DNA of 34,113 nucleotides from Hyphomicrobiales bacterium (GTDB lineage: Bacteria; Pseudomonadota; Alphaproteobacteria; Rhizobiales; Rhizobiaceae). Both the position numbers and the translations under genes were made by a program. The stretch lies in the NCBI GenBank assembly GCA_900466605.1, contig UBMU01000045.1:1-34113 (forward strand), written 5' to 3'. Shown here one piece after another: positions 7,891 through 15,731 of the stretch. Below the pieces are notes generated by a model that worked only from the letters and a program-made list of their open reading frames with translations, did no database searches and was not told the origin of the DNA. Numbering within the stretch: position 1 is the stretch's first letter; every line of letters starts with the position of its first letter.

Positions 7891-8865
7891 ATGCGAAAGA
7901 AACTGATCCTGGACGTTGACACCGGAACCGACGATTCCGTGGCAATTATGCTTGCCGGCCTGCATCCTGACCTCGACCTGGTCGCGGTGACGGTCGTCAA
8001 TGGCAATGTTCCAGTCGAGAACTGCACGGACAACACGTTGCGCACGCTGGACTGGATCGGCCGCAGCGACGTGCCGGTTTATCAAGGCCTGAGCCATCCG
8101 ATCGTTCGAGACGATTTCCCCACGCCGCGGGCAACGAAACGTGATCCAAAAGTACACATGGCAGTGCTGCCGCTTCCTGAAGCGACATCAGCCAAAAAAG
8201 AGCTCGCGGCGCCGATCTTACTCAGCCAGGCCTTTGCAGAGCAGCCTGGCGAGATCACCCTCGTCGCCGTCGGCCCACTGTCAAACCTTGCCGCTGCGAT
8301 CGCGATAGACCCGCAATTCGCCGGAAACTGCGCTGAACTAATCATCATGGGCGGCGCTGTGAACAAGTCCAACATCACACCGTCCGCGGAGTTTAACATC
8401 TGGGCAGATCCGGAGGCGGCCGCCCAGGTTTTCCGCGCGCCATTCCGCAAGATCACCCTTGTGCCGCTTGACGCTACGCATGAAGCGCTCGTTTCCAAGG
8501 ACCAGTGCGACATGCTGCGCGCGCACGGCACGCCCGCATCCACGGCCTCCGCCGATATTATCGAGCATCGTATCAAGGGGTACGAGGCTAATCAGCCGAC
8601 GGGCACCCCGCAAGCGGCTCCCGTCCACGACGCGGTCTGTGTCGCGGCCCTTGTCGATCCGGACATCATTGAGACGAAGCATGTGAACGTCGTCATCGAA
8701 ACGCAGGGGGAATACACGATCGGCCGCACGGTAGTTGACCATGAGCGTCGCACAACCCGTATGCCGAACTGCCATGTAGCCTTCCATGCAAAGCGCGATT
8801 CTTTTGTCGCGATGCTTTTGCAAACCTTCGCGCCACCGGCAACTGGCCAAGCTAAAGTGGGATGA
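7891..8865 (+). CDS. Nucleoside hydrolase 1 (IUNH family)
   Basis: A 324-residue inosine-uridine-preferring nucleoside hydrolase family enzyme that splits the N-glycosidic bond of a ribonucleoside to base and ribose. The Ca-binding motif is DVDTGTDD at residues 8-15, an NxxVENCTxNxLR segment follows, and the C-terminal catalytic His is in HDAVCVAALVDP. The mid-part GAVNKSNITPSAEFNIWADPEAA is also typical. I chose the ATG at 7891 because AGCGGAGG lies just upstream; the frame is open back to 7798, but that extension is promoter DNA. It is the first gene of the rightward run, 112 bp before the transporter genes. Whether it prefers purine or pyrimidine nucleosides cannot be read from sequence. 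Confidence 0.93.
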   Translation: MRKKLILDVDTGTDDSVAIMLAGLHPDLDLVAVTVVNGNVPVENCTDNTLRTLDWIGRSDVPVYQGLSHPIVRDDFPTPRATKRDPKVHMAVLPLPEATSAKKELAAPILLSQAFAEQPGEITLVAVGPLSNLAAAIAIDPQFAGNCAELIIMGGAVNKSNITPSAEFNIWADPEAAAQVFRAPFRKITLVPLDATHEALVSKDQCDMLRAHGTPASTASADIIEHRIKGYEANQPTGTPQAAPVHDAVCVAALVDPDIIETKHVNVVIETQGEYTIGRTVVDHERRTTRMPNCHVAFHAKRDSFVAMLLQTFAPPATGQAKVG

Positions 8866-8869
8866 CGTA

Positions 8870-8907
8870 TTGACAGTTTGATACGATCATGTCTAAAGTC
8901 GTATCAA
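8870..8907 (+). promoter_or_regulatory. Second palindromic operator (8878-8907) overlapping the transporter promoter
   Basis: TTGATACGA (8878-8886) and TCGTATCAA (8899-8907) form a perfect 9-bp inverted repeat with a 12-bp spacer. The site lies within a promoter-like pair, TTGACA at 8870-8875 and CTAAAG/TAAAGT at about 8893-8899. An extra half-site CGTAT lies at 8866-8870. The arm core and spacing match the site at 7774-7799, so one regulator, most likely the GntR protein at 6913-7689, probably controls both promoters. Confidence 0.65.
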
Positions 8908-8977
8908 CTTGCATTCATAACTTTAATAATCGACAACGGAACACCTGCAAGTTTCCAAACCGAACTGGGGATCAACA

Positions 8978-10015
8978 ATGAAGCTCTTGAAAACCGCAAT
9001 CCTATGCGCCGCCCTGTCTCTCGGAGCCATGACGGCTATCGCCGAGGCTGCCACGCGCGTTGCTTTTGTCACCGCGGAAGGCGGCTTGGGTGACCACTCC
9101 TTTAACGACATGATCAACGAGGGCCTGAAAAAGGCAAAGGCTGACCTTGGGATCGAATTCGTCGTTATCCAGCCACGTGCTGTTTCGGACATGCAGTCGT
9201 CATTGATCCGGGCCGCCGGCCAAAAATTCGACCTTGTTCTCGGGGCATCCTTCGACATGATCGAGCCGATGAAGGCGGCGGCGAAGGCGTTTCCGGACCA
9301 GAAGTTCGGGATCATTGACGTGGGGTCCGATCCGATCGGCCCGAATGTCGTTGGAGCCGTTGCCAAGGATTGGGAAGGCTCTTTCATCGTTGGGATCGCC
9401 GCCGCGCTGACGTCAAAGACAGGCACGATCGGATTTGTCGGCGGCAAGGACATTCCGGTCATCCACCGCTTCTTTAACGGCTACTACTTCGGTGCGAAGA
9501 TGGCGAAGCCTGACGTCAACGTCCTTGAGCGCTATTCGGGCTCCTTCACGGATCCCGCGGCCGGCAAGGAATACACGCTCGCCCTCGTCAGCGCGAAATC
9601 CGATGTCAATTTCGCAGTCGCGAACCTAACCGGCGCCGGCGTTATCGACGCCGCCAAAAGCACCAAGACGTTCGCCATCGGCGTCGACTCCAATCAGAAC
9701 GGCATGGCTCCCGGCACGGTTCTCACCTCGATGATGAAGCGTGTGGATATTCTTGCCTATGACATCGTCAAGTCGGTAACCGACGGGAGCTTCAAGGGCG
9801 GCGTCAACAAGCAGTACGGCTTGAAGGAAGGTGGCGTCGAAGCTGCCATGGACGACAACAACAAGGGCCTGATTTCTGAAGCAACGCTGAAGACGATGGA
9901 CGAGTTAAAGGCGAAGGTCATTTCCGGCGAGATCGTCGTGCCGAACTACATCGAGCTCGATCCCGCTGCAAAGCAGATGGGCACGCCGCCGATCGACCGC
10001 CCGGCTGCGAAGTAG
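8978..10015 (+). CDS. BMP-family ABC transporter substrate-binding protein (nucleoside type)
   Basis: A 345-residue periplasmic protein with a clear Sec signal peptide (MKLLKT, a hydrophobic core, cleavage near AEAAT). The mature part begins RVAFVTAEGGLGDHSFND, the hallmark of the basic membrane protein (BMP/PnrA/Med) family, whose members bind nucleosides such as inosine, guanosine and uridine; a few bind riboflavin. The IGFVGGKDIPVIHRFFNGYYFG and AIGVDSNQNGMAPG segments are also diagnostic. There is no lipobox Cys, so the protein is soluble in the periplasm as expected for a Gram-negative. It is followed by the ATPase and two permeases. The nucleoside hydrolases on both sides of the transport genes favour nucleosides over riboflavin. 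Confidence 0.93.
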   Translation: MKLLKTAILCAALSLGAMTAIAEAATRVAFVTAEGGLGDHSFNDMINEGLKKAKADLGIEFVVIQPRAVSDMQSSLIRAAGQKFDLVLGASFDMIEPMKAAAKAFPDQKFGIIDVGSDPIGPNVVGAVAKDWEGSFIVGIAAALTSKTGTIGFVGGKDIPVIHRFFNGYYFGAKMAKPDVNVLERYSGSFTDPAAGKEYTLALVSAKSDVNFAVANLTGAGVIDAAKSTKTFAIGVDSNQNGMAPGTVLTSMMKRVDILAYDIVKSVTDGSFKGGVNKQYGLKEGGVEAAMDDNNKGLISEATLKTMDELKAKVISGEIVVPNYIELDPAAKQMGTPPIDRPAAK

Positions 10016-10033
10016 TCCGAAACTCCTCCCTAA

Positions 10034-10068
10034 CTGCCCGGGGCGCGCTACCACGGCGTTCCGGGCAG
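10034..10068 (+). other. Intercistronic RNA hairpin after the binding-protein gene
   Basis: CTGCCCGG (10034-10041) pairs with CCGGGCAG (10061-10068), and the stem extends inward through two G-U pairs to about 13 bp with a 9-nt loop. No T-run follows, so it is unlikely to terminate fully. Such hairpins after binding-protein genes commonly protect the upstream mRNA, giving more binding protein than membrane components. Confidence 0.55.
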
Positions 10069-10095
10069 AGAAGACATCAGCCAGAGGAGGGTGAC

Positions 10096-11703
10096 ATGTC
10101 GCAGGCACACACGGAAAGCAAATCAGTACCCGCAGAGAATATTCTTGTTCTCGAGGGGATCACCAAGACCTTCGGCGACCTCGTTGCCATCGAAAATGCC
10201 ACGCTTGCGGTTCGTAAGGGAGAGATCCATGCCCTGGTTGGGGAAAATGGCGCCGGCAAATCGACACTGATGAACATCCTCTATGGCATCCACGCACGTG
10301 ACGGCGGAGACATGCGGCTGCGCGGCCGGGATGTTCGCTTCAGCGGTCCTGCCGAGGCGATCCGCGCTGGCATCGGCATGGTCCACCAGCATTTCAAACT
10401 TTCCCCATCGTTCACGGTGGCCGAGAACATCATCCTTGGCTCCGAGCCGATGAAGGGTGCGGGCCGAGTTGATTTTGCCAAGGCCGAGGCTGAAACCCGC
10501 GAACTCAGCCGGCGCTTCGACCTGGAACTCGACCCGAAAGCGATCGTCGCCAAGCTACCCGTCGGGCTTCGCCAGCGCGTGGAGATCCTCAAGGCACTTT
10601 ATCGCAGCGCCGAAATCCTCATCCTTGATGAACCGACGGCGGTGCTTACACCGAACGAGACACGCGAGCTCTTCAATACCATGCGCTCGCTGGCTGCCAG
10701 CGGCTGCACGATCATCTTCATCAGTCACAAGCTGCGCGAAGTACTCGCCGTTTCCGACCGCATATCCGTCATGCGCCGCGGCAAGATCATGCGGACTTTC
10801 GACAATGAAAATGTTACGGCGCAGGACATCGCCAACGAGATGGTTGGCCGCTCCGTGCTGCTGCGCGTCGACAAGTCTGCCGCTCGCGACATTGGCAAGC
10901 CGGTCCTCGAGGTGAACAACCTGATCGCCTTCGGCGATCGCGGCGAACGGGCGGTTGATAACCTGTCGCTTACCGTGCGAGCCGGGGAAATCGTTGGTAT
11001 CGCTGGGGTCCAGGGCAATGGCCAGGACGAGCTAGTCGAGTGCATCGCCGGTCTTCGGTCGGCGGGCGAGGGGACGATCCTGATTGACGGCGTTTCTGGC
11101 TCGCTTGACCCTCGAACGGCACGTGAGGCGGGCCTCGCCTACATACCGGTCGATCGCGGTGGTCTTGGCCTTTCGCTCGAGAGCCCGCTTTGGGAAAACC
11201 TCAGCATTGGCCATCTGCCGGAAGTCTCAAATGGACCGTTCCTCTCGGCGCGCCGCGCGCAGGAGCGTGCGGGCAAGCTGATCGAGGCCTATGACGTGCG
11301 AGGCGGGGGCATGTTTGCGACGGCCGGCTCGCTGTCGGGTGGTAACCAGCAGAAGATCCAGATCGCCCGGGAACTCAGTCGCGACGCCCGCCTCATCGTT
11401 GCCGAGCAGCCGTCGCAGGGCGTCGATATTGGCGCGATCGAATCCATCCACAAGGTCCTTGTCGCCATGCGCAATTCCGGCAAGGCCGTCCTCGTCGTCT
11501 CGGCTGATCTCGACGAGGTGATGGCGCTCTCCGACCGGATCGTTGTCATGTATCGGGGCCGGGCGGTCGCTGACCTGGCAAGTGACGAGGCCAGCTATGA
11601 AGAGATCGGACGCTACATGGGTGGCCTTCACGAGGACGCCCATCCCGACCCGGCTTCCACGGCACAGTCAGCCGATCAGGCCGTAAACACAATCGACGGG
11701 TGA
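10096..11703 (+). CDS. Nucleoside/sugar ABC transporter ATP-binding protein (two ATPase domains)
   Basis: A 535-residue cytoplasmic protein with two fused ATPase domains, as in the NupA/YufO and RbsA/MglA group. Domain 1 has Walker A GENGAGKST at residues 49-57 and Walker B LILDEPT with D178/E179, but a degenerate signature (LPVGLRQ). Domain 2 has a degenerate Walker A (GVQGNGQDE) and a normal LSGGNQQK signature. Complementary degeneracy of this kind is normal for the family. The N-terminal and C-terminal 20-30 residues are polar extensions. A GAGGAGGG ribosome site precedes the ATG. The stop overlaps the GTG start of the next permease gene (GTGA), indicating translational coupling. Confidence 0.95.
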   Translation: MSQAHTESKSVPAENILVLEGITKTFGDLVAIENATLAVRKGEIHALVGENGAGKSTLMNILYGIHARDGGDMRLRGRDVRFSGPAEAIRAGIGMVHQHFKLSPSFTVAENIILGSEPMKGAGRVDFAKAEAETRELSRRFDLELDPKAIVAKLPVGLRQRVEILKALYRSAEILILDEPTAVLTPNETRELFNTMRSLAASGCTIIFISHKLREVLAVSDRISVMRRGKIMRTFDNENVTAQDIANEMVGRSVLLRVDKSAARDIGKPVLEVNNLIAFGDRGERAVDNLSLTVRAGEIVGIAGVQGNGQDELVECIAGLRSAGEGTILIDGVSGSLDPRTAREAGLAYIPVDRGGLGLSLESPLWENLSIGHLPEVSNGPFLSARRAQERAGKLIEAYDVRGGGMFATAGSLSGGNQQKIQIARELSRDARLIVAEQPSQGVDIGAIESIHKVLVAMRNSGKAVLVVSADLDEVMALSDRIVVMYRGRAVADLASDEASYEEIGRYMGGLHEDAHPDPASTAQSADQAVNTIDG

Positions 11704-12803
11704 GCGAAATGGAAAATCAAAAGAGCCTGCTGAAGAAGCTAGCGATGCCCTTGGTTGCACCAGTCATCGCCATTGTCATCGCCTTCGTGGTTGGCGCGAT
11801 CCTGATCGCTCTTCTCGGACGCAACCCGGTCGAGGTCTACCGGACACTGCTCGAGGGCGGGCTGTCGGGCTGGCCGAACCTTTCCGTTACACTGCAGATG
11901 ACGACGCCGCTGTTGTTTACCGGCCTTTCGGTGGCGATTGCGTTTCGCGCGGGCCTCTGGAATATCGGCGCGGAGGGCCAGATGCTCATCGGCGCGATGT
12001 TTGCCGGGGTCGCGGGCTATGCCCTGGCTGGCCTACCTGTCATCATCCACCTGCCGCTCTGCATCCTGCTCGGTTTCCTGGGTGGTTTGCTCTGGGCCTC
12101 GATCCCCGGGCTTCTGCGTGTCTATCTCGGTGTAAACGAGCTCGTTGTCTGCCTCATGCTAAACCCGATCGCGCTGTTGCTGACCGGCTACATCTCAACC
12201 AAGGCCTTGAAGGCACCCGGCCCGACGAACAAACTGCCCGATATCGCCGAAACCGCTTACCTCCCTTCGTTCTCGATCTATTCACAGCTCAATGCCGGCA
12301 TCATCCTGGGCGTTGCCGTCTGCCTGTTCTTCCTCGTCTTCAACGCGACGACCGTGCGGGGGTTCATCTGGAAGCTGATCGGCCTCAATCCGCGTTTTGC
12401 GCATTATGGCGGCATCGATGTGAAGACCAATGCGTTGTGGGTCATGCTTGTCAGCGGTGGCGTCGCGGGACTTGCGGGCGTCGAGCAAGTGCTTGGTCAG
12501 TATCATTCCTTCTACGACAATTTCTCGCCAGGCTTCGGCTTCGACGGGATCGCGGTCGCCATGCTCGCCAACTCCAATCCACTCGGCGTGATCGCAGCCT
12601 CATTCCTGTTTGGCACGCTGAACGGCGGTAGCGCTGTTTTGCAGATGACGACGGGCTTGAGCAAATATTTTGTCCAGGTGCTGCAGTTTATCGTGGTCCT
12701 CGTTCTCGCCGCCAAGTTTGTCTGGCGTCGCAAACCGGGTCCGCTCAAGCGCAAACCCGCAACCACGCCTAGCCAGTCGCAACCCGCAACCCAGGAAGCC
12801 TGA
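11700..12803 (+). CDS. ABC transporter permease 1 (BMP/nucleoside type)
   Basis: A 367-residue inner-membrane protein with roughly 8-10 hydrophobic segments. It has the branched-chain/nucleoside permease core LSVAIAFRAGLWNIGAEGQ, and GLNPRFAHYGGIDVK with SGGVAGLAGVEQVLG near the cytoplasmic coupling region. A Pro/Thr/Gln-rich tail follows the last membrane segment. The start may be GTG at 11700, overlapping the previous stop, or ATG at 11709. It is one half of the permease heterodimer, with the protein encoded at 12805 as the other. Confidence 0.93.
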   Translation: MSEMENQKSLLKKLAMPLVAPVIAIVIAFVVGAILIALLGRNPVEVYRTLLEGGLSGWPNLSVTLQMTTPLLFTGLSVAIAFRAGLWNIGAEGQMLIGAMFAGVAGYALAGLPVIIHLPLCILLGFLGGLLWASIPGLLRVYLGVNELVVCLMLNPIALLLTGYISTKALKAPGPTNKLPDIAETAYLPSFSIYSQLNAGIILGVAVCLFFLVFNATTVRGFIWKLIGLNPRFAHYGGIDVKTNALWVMLVSGGVAGLAGVEQVLGQYHSFYDNFSPGFGFDGIAVAMLANSNPLGVIAASFLFGTLNGGSAVLQMTTGLSKYFVQVLQFIVVLVLAAKFVWRRKPGPLKRKPATTPSQSQPATQEA

Positions 12804-12804
12804 C

Positions 12805-13725
12805 ATGATCGAGGAACTCGCCTTTTCCGCCCTTCGCATCTCGGCGCCGTTGGTGCTGGCAGCCCTTGGTGGGTTGCTGACATTCCAGGCCGGCATTCTC
12901 AACATCGCGCTTGATGGCTTCATGATCATCGCAGCTTTCGCGGCCGTTGCCTTCGCTTACGCGACGGGAAGCCTGACCGTAGGAATTCTCGCCGCAGTCC
13001 TATGCTCGATGATGCTGGCAGCACTGTTGGTCACCTTTAATCTCAAATTCAGGGCGCATATCTTTATTGCTGGGATCGCGGTGACGTTCATCGCCTATGG
13101 GCTGACGGCACTGCTTCTCGAAGGCATCTTCGGCCAGGACGGCATGTTCACGTCCAACGAGATTCCGACGTTTCCGTCGATCAATATTCCACTCATCAAG
13201 GACATCCCCTTCATCGGGCCAGTCGTCAGCGGCCATACCCTGCTTGTTTACGTCGCCTATCTCGCAATCCCGGCAGTTTACTGGCTCCTCTACAAGACAC
13301 GGTGGGGCCTCAGGGTGCGTGTCGTGGGTGAAGCGGAGGCGGCTGCTGCGGCCGCCGGCGTCAACGTCGATCGCATGAAGATCGAGACGATGCTCGCTTC
13401 AGGCTTTTTCTGCGGGCTTGCGGGTGCCTACCTCTCGCTCGGCTATGTGTCGCTCTTCGCCAAGCAGATGACCAACGACCGCGGACTGATCGCGATCGCC
13501 GCCATTATCTTCGCCAAGGGAAATCCCTTTGCAACAGCCGTCGTCGCATTGCTGTTCGGCCTGGCCTCGGCGCTGTCGATACGACTTCCGGAGGTCACGG
13601 GAATCGCACCTCAGCTGTTGCAGCTCATTCCCTATGTGGTCACCATCTTTGCATTGGTGATCGTCGGCATTCGCAGCGCGCGGGCAAGAAACAAGCATGG
13701 CAGCTGGAATTTCGACATCGCCTGA
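12805..13725 (+). CDS. ABC transporter permease 2 (BMP/nucleoside type)
   Basis: A 306-residue integral membrane protein paired with the preceding permease. It opens with MIEELAFSALRISAPLVLAALGGLLTFQAG, where TFQAGILNIALDGFM is the family's conserved N-terminal motif, and contains VVGEAEAAAAAAGVNVDRMK before the membrane segments of the coupling region. ATG 12805 lies one base after the upstream TGA, within the same few codons, so it is tightly coupled; a longer open frame to 12670 runs antiphase over the previous gene and is not real. The C terminus is short and basic. The last pure transport gene of the set. Confidence 0.93.
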   Translation: MIEELAFSALRISAPLVLAALGGLLTFQAGILNIALDGFMIIAAFAAVAFAYATGSLTVGILAAVLCSMMLAALLVTFNLKFRAHIFIAGIAVTFIAYGLTALLLEGIFGQDGMFTSNEIPTFPSINIPLIKDIPFIGPVVSGHTLLVYVAYLAIPAVYWLLYKTRWGLRVRVVGEAEAAAAAAGVNVDRMKIETMLASGFFCGLAGAYLSLGYVSLFAKQMTNDRGLIAIAAIIFAKGNPFATAVVALLFGLASALSIRLPEVTGIAPQLLQLIPYVVTIFALVIVGIRSARARNKHGSWNFDIA

Positions 13726-13774
13726 TCTTGGAAAGTCAGTTCGGCTGATGCCGGCACAATGGGAGTTGCATCTT

Positions 13775-14701
13775 ATGCGTAAGTCGGTCCTTGTCACGGG
13801 CGCAAATGGTCTTATCGGCTACGAAGTTGTGAAGCGGCTTGTCGAGGCGGGGCGCGGGGTGGTTGCCGTGGACAGGACGGTATCCGACGTCGCCGGGCTG
13901 ACCGACCACGCCTTTGCTCTGGAGATTGGCGACCAGCACCGGCTACACGAACTTACGGCCCGCTTCGAGATCGACGCCATCGTCCATTGCGGCGGCGTCT
14001 CCGGGCCGATGCTCGGCCGCGACAACCCAGCAGCCCTGTTCAACATCAATGTCGGCGGCACGGTTGACGTGGCGGAAGTCGCCCGTCAACGAACCGCGCT
14101 CGGCCATCCCTGCCGCCTACTGTTCTGCTCTTCGCTCACCGTCTACGGCAACCAGCCACAGGACGACATCAGGGAGAGCAATCCGCTGCTTACGCGTCAG
14201 TGCTACGCATCGAGCAAGGTCGCGGGCGAGGCGATCGTCCTTTCGTATGCCGAGGAGCAAAATCTCGACGCTATCGTACTGCGCATCGCCGGCGTCTATG
14301 GGCCTCGGCGCAGGACCGCATGCGTGTTGCGGCTGATGATTGACAATGCGCTCGAGGGAAAGACGACGCACCTACCCTACGGCCAGGGCTTTCCCCGGCA
14401 ATGGGTACATGTCGACGACATCGCCAGCGGCCTGATCCTGGCACTCGATGTCGAGGCACCCTCGGAGCGAATCTTCAACCTCAGCGGCGGCGTCAATCCC
14501 CCGATCGATGAGGCTGCCGGCATCATTCGCGCTGCAATCCCCGGCGCCGACATCCGTCTCGATGAAGGCGCCGACCCGGAGGACATTACGCTCGGTCTGC
14601 TCAGCATCGATGCCGCTCGGCGGGTGCTCGGTTATGAGCCGGCGGTTACCCTCAAGGACGGGATACACCGTCTGATCCAATTCATAAAAAACGATAGGTG
14701 A
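13775..14701 (+). CDS. NAD-dependent epimerase/dehydratase family protein
   Basis: A 308-residue extended-SDR protein. VLVTGANGLIGYEVVKRL is the N-terminal GxxGxxG dinucleotide loop, CSSLTVYGN contributes the catalytic Ser/Thr, YASSKVAGE is the YxxxK site, and RIAGVYGPRR and QWVHVDDIASGL are characteristic C-terminal motifs of nucleotide-sugar epimerases and sugar dehydrogenases. ATG 13775 is preferred over the upstream in-frame ATGs because of a GGGAG site about 9 bp upstream and because the fold begins immediately after it. It lies between the transporter and the second nucleoside hydrolase gene. It may act on the sugar part of an imported nucleoside; a nucleotide-sugar substrate is possible but unsupported by neighbours. 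Confidence 0.87.
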   Translation: MRKSVLVTGANGLIGYEVVKRLVEAGRGVVAVDRTVSDVAGLTDHAFALEIGDQHRLHELTARFEIDAIVHCGGVSGPMLGRDNPAALFNINVGGTVDVAEVARQRTALGHPCRLLFCSSLTVYGNQPQDDIRESNPLLTRQCYASSKVAGEAIVLSYAEEQNLDAIVLRIAGVYGPRRRTACVLRLMIDNALEGKTTHLPYGQGFPRQWVHVDDIASGLILALDVEAPSERIFNLSGGVNPPIDEAAGIIRAAIPGADIRLDEGADPEDITLGLLSIDAARRVLGYEPAVTLKDGIHRLIQFIKNDR

Positions 14702-14712
14702 AGGAAACTCCC

Positions 14713-15696
14713 ATGGAAAAGATTATTTTGGATTGCGATCCTGGGCACGACGATGCCATCGCCATCCTGCTGGCGGCCGCCAATCCGGCGATTGACCTGC
14801 TCGGGATCACGACCGTGTCCGGCAACCACAATGTCGACAACACGACACGCAACGCACTATCCACCTGTACCGCCTACGGCATCAAGGTGCCCGTGGCCAA
14901 GGGCTCGCGCGGTCCGATCGTTGCCGAGCAGGTTCTGGCCATCGAGATCCACGGCGAAACGGGCCTTGATGGCCCGGAATTGCCGCCGGCTTCCTTTGAT
15001 CTGGATAAGCGGCATGCCGTCGACTTCATCATCGACACCGTGATGGAACACGAACCCAAGACGGTTACGCTCGTGCCGGTCGGTCCCTGGACCAATATTG
15101 CACTCGCCGTCCGTAAGGAGCCCCGCATCGTCGAGCGCGTGAAGCGTGTGGTCGGAATGGGAGGATCCTATACCCGCGGCAACATCACTCCGGTGGCTGA
15201 GTTCAACATCTATGCCGACGCTGAAGCTGCCGATGTCGTGTTCCGCGCAAATTGGGATGTGACAATGGTCGGGCTGGATCTCACGCAGACCCAGGCACTG
15301 GCCACGCCGGACCTCCAGGACAGGGTGCGTGCAATCGACGGGTCCATCAGCAAGTTCATCCTGGACATCTGGGCGTTCATCGCGACGACGCATGGTGGCC
15401 TCCTGCAGATCGCCTATCCCGCCATCCATGATGCAGTCTGCGTCGCAGCCTTGATCGACCCCGCTGTTCTCTCGACGGAAAAAGCAGACATCCGCGTGGA
15501 AACCACCGGGCGCTGGACCAGGGGCATGACCGTTTGCAACTTCGAGAAGATGGGCGGCATGCATCATTTCGGGGGAACCGCCGCGGAGCAGGTCGATTTC
15601 CGCCACAATGTCGCGATGACGCTCGACCATCCGAAATTCTGCGACATGATCGTCGACGCTGTCGAGCGGTTGACCAGGATTAAAAACTCAAGCTGA
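14713..15696 (+). CDS. Nucleoside hydrolase 2 (IUNH family)
   Basis: A 327-residue nucleoside hydrolase with the Ca-binding motif DCDPGHDD at residues 7-14, followed by TTVSGNHNVDNTTRNAL, GGSYTRGNITPVAEFNIYADAEAA and the catalytic His in IHDAVCVAALIDP. AAGGAA at 14701-14706 precedes ATG 14713 and overlaps the epimerase stop, so the two genes are coupled. It is clearly diverged from nucleoside hydrolase 1: the metal motif is DPGHDD against DTGTDD, and the central region differs. The pair therefore probably has different base or sugar specificity rather than being a recent duplicate. It hydrolyses nucleosides to free base and ribose in the cytoplasm. Confidence 0.93.
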   Translation: MEKIILDCDPGHDDAIAILLAAANPAIDLLGITTVSGNHNVDNTTRNALSTCTAYGIKVPVAKGSRGPIVAEQVLAIEIHGETGLDGPELPPASFDLDKRHAVDFIIDTVMEHEPKTVTLVPVGPWTNIALAVRKEPRIVERVKRVVGMGGSYTRGNITPVAEFNIYADAEAADVVFRANWDVTMVGLDLTQTQALATPDLQDRVRAIDGSISKFILDIWAFIATTHGGLLQIAYPAIHDAVCVAALIDPAVLSTEKADIRVETTGRWTRGMTVCNFEKMGGMHHFGGTAAEQVDFRHNVAMTLDHPKFCDMIVDAVERLTRIKNSS

Positions 15697-15731
15697 AACG
15701 GCCAGCAAGGCCGAAACCAGGGGAACTATGA

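Noticed and set aside
8978..13725. Riboflavin transporter reading of the BMP-type ABC system
   Set aside because: BMP-type riboflavin transporters exist, but two nucleoside hydrolases and a ribokinase in the same run favour nucleosides.
14857..15630. 257-codon open frame on the minus strand
   Set aside because: It lies wholly antisense to nucleoside hydrolase 2, whose motifs are complete; the antisense protein has no recognisable pattern. GC-rich third positions produce such shadows.
15699..15713. CGGCC/GGCCG mini-hairpin before the monooxygenase gene
   Set aside because: Only a 5-bp stem with no T-run; expected by chance at this GC content.
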